NCBI GenBank assembly: GCA_031002005.1
Contig: CM061920.1
Location: 112,334,095 to 112,398,094 of the forward strand
Direction of reading: 5' to 3'
Length of the DNA: 64,000 bases
DNA from: Vandiemenella viatica
Taxonomy: Eukaryota > Arthropoda > Insecta > Orthoptera > Morabidae
Shown here: piece by piece, positions 11,390 to 21,387 of the stretch
Numbering within the stretch: the stretch's first letter is position 1
Layout of the letters: every line of letters begins with the position of its first letter
The notes under the pieces: generated by a model
What the model was told of the DNA's origin: nothing
The model's input: only the letters and a program-made list of their open reading frames with translations
Databases searched by the model: none
Position numbers and translations under genes: made by a program

Positions 11390-12811
11390 TAACGAATGAG
11401 CACAGGCACCTGGATCGCATTTGAAAAAGCGCTAGACCAACCTAAAAACAAATATTCATAACAATAAAAGTAGACGTGTTTCGACACCAAATGATAAACG
11501 AAGTCTATTAATTATTTTTTTGTCACACTAATTTCGATTACTATTTTCGAAATGCGGGTATCACCCCCAAACGGGTGACACCCGGGGCGGACCGCCCCCA
11601 CCGCCCCCCCCTAGCTACGCCACTGGATATATCACAACGTGGAGACTTGAGATTAAAGCTTACTAAATTGGAGCCTAATATAAAATCTCTGTCAAGCATC
11701 AAGCGCAAGGATCACACTAAATTGCCATAATAAAATCTTTATTAAAAATATTTTGAATTTTAGTATTTCATTATATGTTTTTTAATTTTACTTACTGTGT
11801 TTTATGACAATATTAAAGTGCTTTCTTTCCAAAATCATCCTATATGAGTTTCGTTAATAACAAATAATTTTTTTATTTAAAATTATGTATCTGGGGGGGG
11901 GGCAAGAAATGTTAAAAGTGGGACATGACCCAAAAAAGGTTGGGAAACACTGGTGTAAACGGTGCACTCGCGTAGTCTCGCCTCGCCTCGTCTAAGCTCG
12001 CGAGTGCCGCTCGCCTCAGTGGCGGTCTCTTGGCGCGAGTCAAAGGCGCGAGCACATTGTTTACAGCAGAGGTAGTCAACCTTTTTACTTACCGCCCACT
12101 TTTGTATCAATGTATACCTTATGAAACAGAAGTACAGCGAGTTAAAGCCCATAATAATAATTTGCCAAATACTTTGTCTGACTTTCGCTACGTTTGGCAC
12201 AATAAGTCTTTATAAAACTACTCACTATAATTAAATCTGTCTTTTTATTTATACTTTACGTATATAAAAGGACGAAGTTTGGTGAAATTAGATTTTATTA
12301 TTTGGTTTATTAATGATATTCCTAAGGCAGATTATGTTAAAATAAAAACTGGATATCTTGGTCAATTTTGCAAGGAACAAACAAAGGTCTCCTCTTTCGG
12401 TTTCTTTCTTTGGCTATAATCTGATTACCAGCACAAATGCCTGATTACATGAGATATGAAGGAAAAGTTTTCATTAAACTGAATATCAGTTGTCATACAT
12501 TTTGATATGACAGGTGTTTTTTTTTAATTATTTTGCCACGGGTTTTCATATCCATCACTATCGAATTTATGTTTACTTTCTGCGTCATATACGATTTCTA
12601 AATCTTCTTCCTGTCAAGTTCTAACAGCTTCTTCAATATTTGCGGTAGAAGGATTTTTCATTCAGTCATAAACATTGAATTTCAAAATATCTACAAATCG
12701 TTTTTCCATGTCTAAAGTTAGTTGAGGTGGGTACTGAATCTGTCAATATCCTCTGGAGTTATTATCGTTTATAGATAATATTTCGGGAAAGTATTGAAAT
12801 TTTCTTCTTAA

Positions 12812-14271
12812 TGGGCTCCGGTAGGATGGAAAATGATGAATTTTGTCATTTTCGTTTTTTTGCCGATTATTGATCTTTGGAATGTCCTCTTTAATTTGGT
12901 GTATAATACATGCCTATTTCTAACCTAGAAATGCTTTAAAAAATGCTTTGTTGGCGTCGCAGTCTTCGCAACGTCAAACAGGAAGGGGTGAAAAGGATTT
13001 TTGAGAGTTCAGCAGCCGATGGGGTACAGTATATAAATTACCTGGGGGATAGGGATTCAAAGGCATTCAAGGCAATTGAAGATCTGAAACCTTACGGACC
13101 AGATGTGACAATAAATAAGCTAAAATGTATTGCACGTGTGCAAAAAAGAATGGATACCCGCTTCCGACGTTTGGTATCAGGATGGAGGGGTAAAAAGATG
13201 AATGATGGTAAAGGGTTGCAAGGGAAGAATAGACTTACAGAAGGCAAAATTATTATGGATTATTAGACATAGCAACAACATTGTCGAAGAAATGAAACGA
13301 TCTGTTTGAGCTGTCTTATTTCATATTGCTTCAACTGATTCTGCACCCAACCATGGACTCTGCCCAAAAGGAACTGATACATGGTGCAAGTACAACAAAG
13401 CACAAGCAGCAGGCCAAACATTTGTGTACAAGGATGGTTTACCATATGCTGTCATTGAGATACTCTTGCCTATATTCAGGGATCTATCTGATGCACAGCT
13501 ACTGAAGAAGTGTTTACATGGTCGTAACCAAAAACCAAATGAGTAGATCAACAGTGTTATTTGGTCAAGAATCCCAAAAATTGTTTTTGTATCAATTAAT
13601 GCTCTTCATTTTGGTGTTTATGATGCTGTAATGACTTTTAACAATGGCAACTTGTCAAGGTGTGAGGCATTGAAGAAACTGAGTATTAGCGTAGGGTATT
13701 ACACCATACGAGCTATATACAGGCTTGACCAGGAAAGGGTTAGGGTGTCAGAGAAAGCATTGAGAGAGGTGGAAGAAAAGGCACGAGAGGAGAGAAGAGA
13801 AGAAGACTAAAGAGAAAGCTGCAAGAAAGCTATCAGGACGATCCAGATCACCCTAGTTATGGTTCTGGAATGCACTGAAACTTTGACAGCATTTTCCCGT
13901 AAGTTTACTTTTTAATAGCTTTAGTGTACCTTTTCTTGCAAACTACCTGCAAGAACTTCCTGAAACGTTTACAGCCTTGTAAGTAGGTTTCTGTGAGTAT
14001 TTTAACGCAGGGATATTGTATTTTACCTTATAGTTTGGAAATTATTGACTTGACAGCACTTCAAAAAGTGAAAAAAATTAGAATATTTTTTTAAAAAAAT
14101 TAATTCTGCCAAACCAATCAGAACTTTGGGAAATCCCTGTGTTAAAGTATTGTAAAATCATCATAGATTTACCCTATTTTGTTTCAGATGTGTATCACAA
14201 TTAGTTGTTGAGAAAAGGTACAGTGAAGTTCCAAAGAAATACATGGGAAAGATACACCCTACCGGAGCCCC
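12812..14271 (+). mobile_element. Kolobok-like DNA transposon in TTAA
   Basis: The ends TGGGCTCCGGTAGG (12812) and CCTACCGGAGCCCC (to 14271) are inverted repeats, flanked by TTAA at 12808-12811 and 14272-14275. Copy A lacks it and shows the single TTAA. Kolobok elements have TTAA targets, and the coding remnant inside fits that superfamily better than piggyBac. Confidence 0.88.
12943..13810 (+). pseudogene. Kolobok / Mutator-like transposase remnant
   Basis: The frame from 12943 to 13266 contains YLGDRDSKAFKAIE and INKLKCIARVQKRMDTRFRR, the D-containing catalytic-core signature of Kolobok-type transposases. Further frames continue with DSAPNHGLCPKGTDTWCKY (near 13335), PIFRDLSDAQLLKKCLHGRNQ (near 13470) and the C-terminal SIWSRIPK-like and VYDAVMTFNNGN segments, ending in a Glu/Arg-rich coiled tail near 13808. 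At least two in-frame stops (near 13263 and 13543) and a missing N-terminal part mark it as a pseudogene. Confidence 0.82.
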
Positions 14272-14873
14272 TTAATAGATTGTAACGCAGTAGTTAAAAG
14301 TTTTCAATAAATAATGACACACAGAACATTTTGGTAACCTATAAGCGTTTTATTAGCTCCTTTAAGATGCAAATCAACATAATTAAATCTATAAATGAAT
14401 GCAATTTTTCTCGGCGTTGTTTATTTATAAACGTTTCTCGGGAAAACAAACCGAGTAATATTGTGCATCAATAATAATATTACTCGGTTTGTTCACGAGA
14501 AACGTTTATAAATAAATCATTAAATCTATTTAAAAAACCTTAAAAAGTCAATTAATTTTTAGAAAAATAACGAAAGCGTTTAGCTATTGGACCAAACCCC
14601 CACAGTCCACCACGAAAGCTGGCACGCCCACTAGTCATCAATGAATGAATTCTTGCGAGAGTGTAAACGGCAGTTCGCGTCAGCGCTCGTGCAAGAGGCG
14701 CGAGGCGAGGCACGAGGCGAGACGCGAGGCGAGAGTGTAAATGCGGCATCACAGTTTTTTGACCCGTTTCGGAAATTTCCTATATCCACCACTGGATGTA
14801 GTTGGACAGGGGGGCGGCATAATCGCTATTGCACGCCGGCGCTCAACCAGCTAGCGGCGGGCCTGTGGAGAAG

Positions 14874-16474
14874 TAAAAAACGAAGGTAAAATAACTCATT
14901 CAATATTCATTAGAATTCTTGTCTGGACATTTTGAAAAGTTTTTAAAATTTGTATTCAATCAATGCAAAAGTATTAGCATTAAGAAACTAATCGTAATGT
15001 ACCAGGTATGGGTAGGGTTGCCAGATAGCCGGAAAATCCGGGAATGTCTCGGAATTTTGTGTCTGATCTCGTGTCCAGGAATTATGCGTTACTGTCCCGG
15101 AATTTCCGTATACTAGTTTTTTTCTCAAACTCAGTTCACCACGGTGGCCATGAGGCCAAGCCAAGTATCCCATGCTTGCAGTGGGAGGATTGAATGTCCC
15201 TTAAATGAGAGGAATTGAAACTGACAGGAAAATACTCTTTGAATTTTCTGGGACTTAGAAAATTCTAGACGCAGTTAACATTAACTCCCTTTATACAGAG
15301 TTCACATGTCTGAAACGTGTTTTTCAGGTTCTTCCAAAAGGCTTTCCAAACGATAAAATCTGGGCCAATTTCTTTAGAATAAGCATTTTTAATGATTTTG
15401 AATATTTGGTTTTATTTTTCAATTCCAACAAGCAATGACTTTTACGAGACAAGCTTTAGCGCGTTGAATAATTTATGAAATAAGAACGAAACAGAACGTT
15501 CATGGATTTGATCAAGGCTGAACTGCAAACTCAATCAATTTTGAAGACTCTTGCTGAGAATTTTATCAGTTTTGCAAAGCAGTGACGGAGAAATATTTAT
15601 GAAAATGGCAAAATACAATAATAAATATTTTAAAATTAGTTGATTAAGATCTATTTTGATTGATGTTGATTTTGATTTAGCAAAAGATAGATGCTAATTT
15701 TTTTATTTGTTGATAAAACCTGATGCTGATTTTCTACCTAATTTTAATTAATGAGCCTAACAGCAGTGTTCAGTTTTTGTTTAATATTTTTGAGATTTTG
15801 ATTGATAATGCCCGATGTTGATTTTGTACCAAAGTAAAAAATTCCTAACGAGGTGGTTAATTTTTATTTTAAGTTTAGTATTTTTCCTTTTGATTCATAA
15901 TACCTGATGTTGACTTTCTACCATAGTTTAATTAATAAACTTAAAAGAGGTGGTATATATACGTTTGATAGCATATTTACCTAAAATAGATTTTTTTAGT
16001 AATTTGCATTTTTGTTCACTCTTTAAACATACCGCTAAAATACTTTTTAGACCCAGAAATGTCCCGGAAATTATAAGCCTGTATCTGGCACTCCACAGTT
16101 AAATATTTCGCGCCAATTGGATACGCTTCTTGTTCATACCAACAGAAGAATTGAGCTCCAAAATTATGTCACAGCCAGTTTTGTTATATCACTTACGAAT
16201 TTATTGAGATAAGAAATTGAAAAAAAGAATCTACCACTTTCGGATTGCCTTTACAAAGCGCTATGCTAAAAACTTATTATTATAGATTGGTGCCTTTAAA
16301 AAACAATTTGTTAACGCCAAAGGAACTGCCTTGACAGTAGCGGCTCTAGGATATTTTCAAGCCGGGGAAAAACTGAGATTGCCGCCTCTTCAAACATTGT
16401 TGCCAGCCAGACCCCGAGAATCAGCCGCGAATCGCCTCCTTGATTGTTGGCCAAAAGCATTGATGTCATCACAA
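14874..16474. other. hAT-2 interior with a possible AT-rich element at about 15012-16093
   Basis: AGGGTTGCCAGATAG near 15013 and CTGTATCTGGCACTCC near 16079-16094 look like imperfect inverted ends. Both adjoin copies of a (G)GAATGTCTCGGAATT / GTCCCGGAAATT block. I could not find a matching target duplication, so the borders are uncertain. Between them the sequence repeats GATGTTGATTTT-type motifs several times (15660-15920). No gene was recognised. Confidence 0.35.
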
Positions 16475-16791
16475 GGGGGTTTTAGACGACCGGACCGGAT
16501 CTGTAAAAACGGGCCCGATAAAACGGGCACCCGATAAAGGGTTCCCCCACCACTCTACCAGATTTTCCCTTGGTCGATCGTTACACGACCAGTTATCCGG
16601 TCCGATGTCCCCGGTCCGTTTTTTCTTCCGAAACTGTCTATGTCAGCTCTCACAGATTGTTGGTGTGCATATTGTCACGCCCAGATTTTCAGATTCTTAT
16701 GTTCAATTCCTCATGTTTTCTAACTTTTTTTAAGATCTTTTAAGGTCGCAGACGGCCTAATGTTTCAGTACATTTATAGAAGAGCTTCATA

Positions 16792-18115
16792 GGCCGGCAT
16801 TACACTGTAAAAGATATTTGATAAAAGATATTTTATGAAATATTTTACAGTGTAATGGGGCAATTTTATAAAAGATTTCTTTTATTAAATTTCTTTTATA
16901 AATTGTAAGACGTTGGCATTACATTTTATAAAAGATTTCAGCACCCTGAAAACGTAAAAAAAGAAAATGGCGCAAGGGACGTTACCAAAGTTGGTTATTA
17001 CTGCCAAATCCACGAAAATCTTTATTTAAATTTTTTTAAAAAATTTTTAATTTAATTGCAATGGAGCACACGCTCCGGTGGCAATTTCCCTACACACCCA
17101 ACTTCCCCCTATCCTGCACCCACCTACATTTGCCCTCTACAAATTTTAACTTTAAGTTCTTTTAACGTTTTCTGTAAGTTATTCATCATTCCCCTTGGTA
17201 ACTCATTCCAATTCCTGACAACCTTACCTAAAAAGGAAAATCTTCCCACACCCTTGTGCCTGAAATCGAGTGCCAGCTTGTGGTCATGGTCATCTTTTCC
17301 CTGCCTTGAACTACTTTTCATATCTACTGCAATATCTTTCCATGCCTCATCGCCAGTATACGCCCTGCACACTCCCATGACCCTCTTCATCCTCCTCCTG
17401 TCTTGGGTATGAACAGAAGGAAATGTAAAGTCAGAAACATGTAAACTATACGATTAGTAATAAAAAGGTGAATACTTACGCAAAGTTAATTAGGTGCTAT
17501 GATAGAAGGCTATACTGTAAAAGACGTAAAAAAGAAAATTAATGTGTTAAGAAACTGGTGTTTGGCAGGTTTCTGGAATACAGTAATAACAGACAGAATG
17601 CGCAGACCAGGGCGTGTGCTATATTGCAGAATGGTGTAGTTCCGCCACCAGCAATCGAGTAAAACCCATGGCACATACACCGTAAAAATAAACACCCAAT
17701 AGTATACATGGAGAAATAATTCTGATGTAGAAATTTATGGAAATGTTTTGGTAAGAATTTATTGGACCTATTCTTCAGCATCGACCATAACTTTTATAAT
17801 TTGCCATGTCCTCACATTGCAGCTCTTTCACTAAATTTTGATGAACTTCTATCATATCAAGTCTCGTAATCCACGGTCTAACCTAAATATGTTTACTTAT
17901 CTTCTTTATTTTCAATAAAATGCATATTGTGACAGTTGCACTAACTGCGTCTGCAAAAGCTTTCAGGTTTACTTCATTTCAGAGAACTATGACGAAAAAT
18001 TTTATATAGTGTAATGGGACTGAAAAAATATCATAAAATATCTTTGATAAAAGAAATATGATAAAATGTTTTATAAAAGATCTTGGAAAAAGATCTTTTA
18101 CAGTGTAATGCCGCC
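16792..18115. mobile_element. MITE with GGCCGGCATTACACTGTAAAAGAT ends
   Basis: The left end GCATTACACTGTAAAAGAT and right end ATCTTTTACAGTGTAATGC are inverted repeats, and both sub-ends carry further TTTTATAAAAGAT-type palindromes. CATA is found directly outside both ends (16788-16791 and 18116-18119), giving a 3- or 4-bp target duplication. There is no transposase. A LINE family A 3' fragment lies inside. Confidence 0.72.
17053..17412 (-). pseudogene. 3' end of LINE family A (minus strand)
   Basis: The frame from 17390 down to 17124 ends the ORF2 protein with MKRVMGVCRAYTGDEAWKDI, KDDHDHKLALDFRHKGVGRF and VVRNWNELPRGMMNNLQKTL, followed by the family's 3' tail (GGTGGCAATTTCCC... then ATTGCAATTAAATTAAA, read on the minus strand). 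It is the same tail as at 26008, 42375 and 54455. The copy is strongly 5'-truncated, as is usual for target-primed insertion. Confidence 0.88.
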
Positions 18116-18442
18116 CATACCCTTGCTACCTACTTAGATCTTTATTAAAATACAGTTCGTTGCTTGGGTCCCATTAATGTTTTAAAGATTTGAGAACCTC
18201 AAGCATGTTGGTAATACATTCTTTTTCTCGGTTATCTATTTCCTTTTTCCATTTCTGAAATGAACAATCAAGTAAAATGAACAAACACCACAACACATTA
18301 AACAAATAAGCCCGCGACAAAGAATAACAATGAGGTGGAGGGGGTGACTTGGAGCGCGGGTCACGTGGTTGTAAGTGTGAAAAGGTGGGGGGACCCGATA
18401 TCGGGAGTATTTTTGACCCGATCACCCGATCACGTCGCCCCG

Positions 18443-18650
18443 CCCACATCTGGTCCGGTGCTGCGTTTACACGTCACGTATTCTCAGGTCGAAGGGGCGG
18501 AGCACCCGTTTTATCAGGTCCGGATCTGTAAAAACGGGTCCGGTCTAAAACCCCCTTTAGACGACCGGACCGGACCTGATAAAACGGGTGCTCCGCCCCT
18601 CCGACCTGAGAATACGTGACGTGTAAACGCAGCACCGGACCAGATGTGGG
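18443..18650. repeat. 81-bp-arm hairpin inside the 51-bp-TIR element
   Basis: 18443-18523 and 18570-18650 are inverted copies with one visible mismatch; they include GCTGCGTTTACACGTCACG and GGGGCGGAGCACCCGTTTTA and their complements. The 46-bp spacer includes a further TTTAGACGACCGG terminus-like motif. The right arm runs directly into the right 51-bp terminal repeat, so the end of the element is a compound foldback. Confidence 0.88.
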
Positions 18651-18701
18651 CGTTTTATCGGGCCCGTTTTTACAGATCCGGTCCGGTCGTCTAAAACCCC
18701 C

Positions 18702-19396
18702 TTAACTGTTTGCCAAACGCATTGTTGGAGACGATTTTGCCGCCCCCCATCCCTCAAGTTATCGCCGAGAACAAGTACCCCAGTTTGCCCCCATCCCTCG
18801 CCCTAAATCCTGCATTCCACCTAGAATCTCAGCTTTAAAAAATTGTGTTATGGTAAAGCGTTACCCATTTGCAAAGCAATATCAAAGAAGGGGAAATTTT
18901 CAATTAATGTAGGCAGTTCTCCATTTATAGTAGAAGAAACAACGGGAAAAACATGAGTTCATGCTCTTGAAAAGTATGTCCAATGAAGTTTCTGACATGA
19001 GTTTTGGTGCAAAATTTTACTTCATTCACGGCCTTAGTTTGGAACTTTTTTGGATTTGAAACTCTTTTAAATGACTATGACATTCTCTCATCATAATTCT
19101 AAGCAACATCCAGTTGTCCTAGAAAATGGTAATTTGGTAAACATACTTGGTTTCATGCCCACAGTATAAGAATAGTTCCTGTGTTTTTTCAATGCCAATC
19201 TAAAAGCTGAAACGTCTTAAGCCTCGTATCCACTTGAGCACACTCAGGCGAATGAGCCGCTCATTCAATTGAGCGCGCTCAAGAAAAAGGAAATTTTGGT
19301 CGAACGAGCCTGGTTTCAGTGCTCAGAAAACGCTCGGCTATTGACGTGTTGTCAGGTGTACGCGCGGCAGCTGTGGCCTTTATTATTATCCATACG
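18702..19396. other. Sequence upstream of the Harbinger remnant, no gene recognised
   Basis: The first part has C-rich runs (CCGCCCCCCATCCC near 18742). Near 19217-19285 there is a GAGC-rich block (CACTTGAGCACACTCAGG, GAGCGCGCTCAAG) that may be the 5' terminus of the PIF/Harbinger remnant which follows. The matching 3' end was not found. Confidence 0.35.
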
Positions 19397-19775
19397 ATGT
19401 CAACGCAAAGAAGAAAATTACCAAATTGGTGGATTAGAGAAAGTCATCGTCAGCGAAGAAATTATCTTAATAATTTAATTCACGAATTGACTTTAGAAGG
19501 AGACAATGAGCTATTTAAAAAATTTACGAGATCGATTTCGAACATTTGCTGTCATCAGTTGGACCTCATATTAAAATGCACGATACGCCTATGCGTGAGG
19601 TGATCCCACCAGAAGATAAAATTTATAATAACTTTAAGATTCCTAGCCTCAGGAAGTCCCTACACAAGCCTGCAGTATATGTTCGAAGTATATAAACAAA
19701 GCATAAGCCGTTTAGTACGGGTAGTCTTTGATGGCACTATTGAGTCACTCCAAAATTATATAAACGCTGGTACCT
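19397..19775 (+). pseudogene. PIF/Harbinger transposase, N-terminal remnant
   Basis: The frame beginning MSTQRRKLPNWWIRESHRQR has the Trp-Trp/Arg-rich start of HARBI1-like transposases, then NLIHELTLEGDNELFKKFTR. Pieces in shifted frames follow: the LLS-VGPHI-type helix with HDTPMREVIPPE (near 19580) and FLASG-YTSLQYMF with YKQSISRLVR (near 19640-19720). This order is that of the N-terminal half of a PIF/Harbinger enzyme, before the catalytic domain. The DDE part is missing and the frame is broken. Confidence 0.75.
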
Positions 19776-19984
19776 ATTTTTAATTTGTGTTTAGAAATTA
19801 GATTTAAAGGTTACTTTTATGTTGTTTTTTTTATTATGGCATTAATTTCAAGTTTTTATTAAAAATTATGTAAAACAATTATATTGCCATAGATGAATTA
19901 GCCTGGCACAAAATCAATATATTTTAGACATTTAGGATATGAATTACGTAACACCCAATTCAATCAAAATCCGTGCAGCTGTGA

Positions 19985-20270
19985 GAAATACTATTAAAAA
20001 AGACTTACCACTTCCCGTTGTAGAAGTTCTCTTCTGTATTTATCGTCCTCGCCTGAATGACCCTAGTAGCTGGCTTGTTATTTTTTTCTTTACATCATCA
20101 ATACCTAAGTTTAATATCTCGCTGATTTCACGCCATGCACCTTCTTTTTTAGTTCGATTATAATACTGGAGCTATCCCATAACACCCTCTTTGATTCATA
20201 CGCATCAATTAGAGTTAAGCAAGTTTCATTGTTCCGCGTGCTCGCGCTCATTGTAGAAACCGCCAAATAC
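19985..20270 (-). pseudogene. MADF-domain accessory protein of the Harbinger element
   Basis: Read on the minus strand: NETCLTLIDAYESKRVLWDS (20243 downwards), then in another frame NRTKKEGAWREISEILNLGI, DDVKKKITSQLLGSFRR and a TSTTGSGK end at a GTAAGT-like splice donor (near 20010). This is a MADF (Myb/SANT-like) DNA-binding domain. PIF/Harbinger elements typically encode a Myb/MADF-like partner that helps the transposase reach the nucleus and bind its ends. Its opposite orientation to the transposase remnant at 19397 fits such a two-gene element. One frameshift near 20160 breaks it. Confidence 0.72.
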
Positions 20271-21000
20271 CGTCCACACTGAGCGCCGAACAAACACTGG
20301 CCCGCCTTTGAGCATTCTAAAAAACCGACAACCGATTTTACTTTGTTACTACATTTAATTTGGAAGTTACAAGTAGTCCTACACCGATGGTAACAATGCA
20401 GACACGGCGTCGCTCGCACAGAACGAATCGGACTCGAACCCGTTGTTTTACATGAGCGTGCGTTGTCGAGGAAAGTATTTTGACATGAAAATTGGATGTA
20501 AGCAGGAATATTGATAAATTCTGATACACAATCATTGTTAAGGTGCAAACATTTGGTCCAAAAAGTAAGAAGACTCAGAATAAGCTATCAACCTACAAAA
20601 AGAAATTAAATTCCACATAAAACAATACTTGTAAAAAAAAGTGACTTGGTCATCATGCAAACTCTGATAATAGAACATCAACCTAAATAAATGCCTCTAC
20701 TATGTTACATTATTGAGCTTTTAAACTCACAAAAGCCAAGATTTTCCTCGATGCTCTTTCTGGATTCACAAGGCTTCGAGTAAATCATAAACATTATGCC
20801 TTTCCTTTTAGTAAAGTAGTAGTATAATGGCTAAATCACAATTTAAAAAAATATGATTTATCCGTAACTTCATGAAAAACCATTTTTTCATAAAATCAAA
20901 ACTTGATTCAGAAAAATATCTCACAACTCTTCATCATTAAATAGCTACAAGACTTCGCCCTTTTTTAAAATGATTTGTTTTTGTAACATTGTTTTTTTTT
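20271..21000. other. AT-rich hAT-2 interior, no gene recognised
   Basis: The section is AT-rich with a short GC-rich patch at 20230-20460. It contains only short open frames and no similarity that I can name. It ends at the hAT-2 right subterminal block of TATCGATA repeats. Confidence 0.4.
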
Positions 21001-21094
21001 TATAATAGGGTCGATATATCGATATATCGATACTTTTTCTTCGATATATCGAAAAACCGATATTTTTTAAAATATCAACAGCCCTAATTCTGGT

Positions 21095-21387
21095 TTGAGA
21101 TGTCCACAGATCGTACTCTTCATGCTGATTTTAAAAAGATGTCTTTAATTGATTTTTGGGCAGCAAGACACGAAGAATATCCGGAGCTCTCACGTAAAGC
21201 AGTTAATTTCCTTTTACCCTTCATGACAACTTACTTATGTGAGAGTGGGTTTTTACACCTGGTTATGATAAAAACGAAATACAGGAATCGAATGAATGTC
21301 GAATATGAAATGAGACTGAGATTGAGTAAAACTGTTCCTGATATTGACTCAACATGCGACAAAAAACAAGCTCATCTATCACATTAA
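21095..21387 (+). pseudogene. hAT-1 transposase, C-terminal dimerisation domain
   Basis: The frame contains SLIDFWAARHEEYPELSRKA, NFLLPFMTTYLCESGF, MIKTKYRNRMN and a final KKQAHLSH. This is the hAT C-terminal (Dimer_Tnp_hAT) signature with the conserved FW, YP-LS-A and TTYLCESGF motifs, so it is the missing end of the gene at 2598-4224. The frame here is offset relative to that frame across the duplicated target, meaning a small indel exists in addition to the 16.9-kb insertion. Confidence 0.92.

Larger units (their letters stand above)
5045..11625. mobile_element. hAT-4: CAGTGGCGTAGCTA element carrying older cargo
   Basis: The left end CAGTGGCGTAGCTAACG (5045) and right end CTAGCTACGCCACTG (to 11625), each next to a GGTGACACCCGGGGCGG block, form the inverted repeats. 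The 8-bp duplication GATATATC is at 5037-5044 and 11626-11633, and the intact hAT-3 copy at 40505 shows the empty site. Its 6.6 kb hold a tRNA-like SINE fragment, a Tc1-like element with a SINE inside it, and Harbinger-like copy A. No hAT transposase was recognised. Confidence 0.9.
4701..11952. mobile_element. hAT-3 copy 1: 663-bp hAT MITE split by hAT-4
   Basis: The ends CAGTGTTTCCCAACG (4701) and TTGGGAAACACTG (to 11952) are inverted repeats. The 8-bp duplication GTGTAAAC is at 4693-4700 and 11953-11960, inside the terminal hairpin of the Harbinger-like copy B. The two halves (4701-5044 and 11634-11952) match the uninterrupted copy at 40505-41168 with only a handful of differences by eye, so this family moved recently. 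Confidence 0.93.
4631..14748. mobile_element. Harbinger-like element copy B (TGCCGC...GCGGCA, TSD TCA), interrupted
   Basis: It starts TGCCGCGTTTAGACTC (4631) and ends GAGTGTAAATGCGGCA (to 14748), with 3-bp direct repeats TCA at 4628-4630 and 14749-14751. The empty target is visible in the related repeat at 38232. It is a sister of copy A (10010-11389) and follows it base for base across 11953-12810 and 14276-14748. A 3-bp TNA duplication suggests the PIF/Harbinger superfamily, but no transposase is encoded, so the assignment is an inference. It is interrupted by hAT-3 (4701-11952) and a Kolobok-like element (12812-14271). Confidence 0.85.
4500..14865. mobile_element. hAT-5: element with CAGGSCCGCCG ends inside hAT-2
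   Basis: The left end CAGGGCCGCCGTAAGC (4500) pairs with the right end GCTAGCGGCGGGCCTG (to 14865). The 8-bp duplication TGGAGAAG is at 4492-4499 and 14866-14873. Once nested elements are discounted only about 250 bp belong to this element, so it is a MITE-sized hAT derivative. A related right end is found at 38232-38356, where the sequence GCAATCTCACATTTTG shows the empty site into which the Harbinger-like copy B inserted here. Confidence 0.85.
16475..18701. mobile_element. Element with perfect 51-bp inverted ends (GGGGGTTTTAGACGACCGG)
   Basis: Positions 16475-16525 and 18651-18701 are perfect inverted repeats of 51 bp, beginning GGGGGTTTTAGACGACCGG and containing GGATCTGTAAAAACGGGC. No target duplication is apparent at the edges. 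It contains a MITE with a LINE fragment (16792-18115) and a long hairpin (18443-18650). No transposase was seen, so the superfamily is unknown. A weak related end, CCCTTTAGACGATCCGG, is at about 1443-1459. Confidence 0.75.
4225..21086. mobile_element. hAT-2: element with TAGGGCTGTTGATA ends inserted in the hAT-1 transposase gene
   Basis: The termini TAGGGCTGTTGATA (4225) and TATCAACAGCCCTA (to 21086) are perfect 14-bp inverted repeats. The 8-bp duplication ATTCTGGT occurs at 4217-4224 and 21087-21094. Both subterminal zones are packed with TATCGATATATCGATA-type motifs (4240-4350 and 21008-21065), likely the sites its transposase would recognise. I found no hAT transposase of its own inside. 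The 16.9-kb length comes from further elements nested within it. Confidence 0.92.

Noticed and set aside
11883..12200. Frames across the hAT-3/Harbinger-like junction
   Set aside because: They span element boundaries and consist of terminal repeats, so they cannot be genes.
12812..14271. piggyBac element because of TTAA
   Set aside because: The coding pieces match Kolobok/Mutator-type transposases and not piggyBac, and the ends do not start with the CCC typical of piggyBac.
15012..16094. A definite transposon with AGGGTTGCCAGAT ends
   Set aside because: The ends pair only imperfectly and no target duplication was found, so it was listed only as a possible element.
17056..17412. 118-codon plus-strand frame
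   Set aside because: Antisense to the LINE A 3' end with its recognisable KDDHDHKLAL motif.
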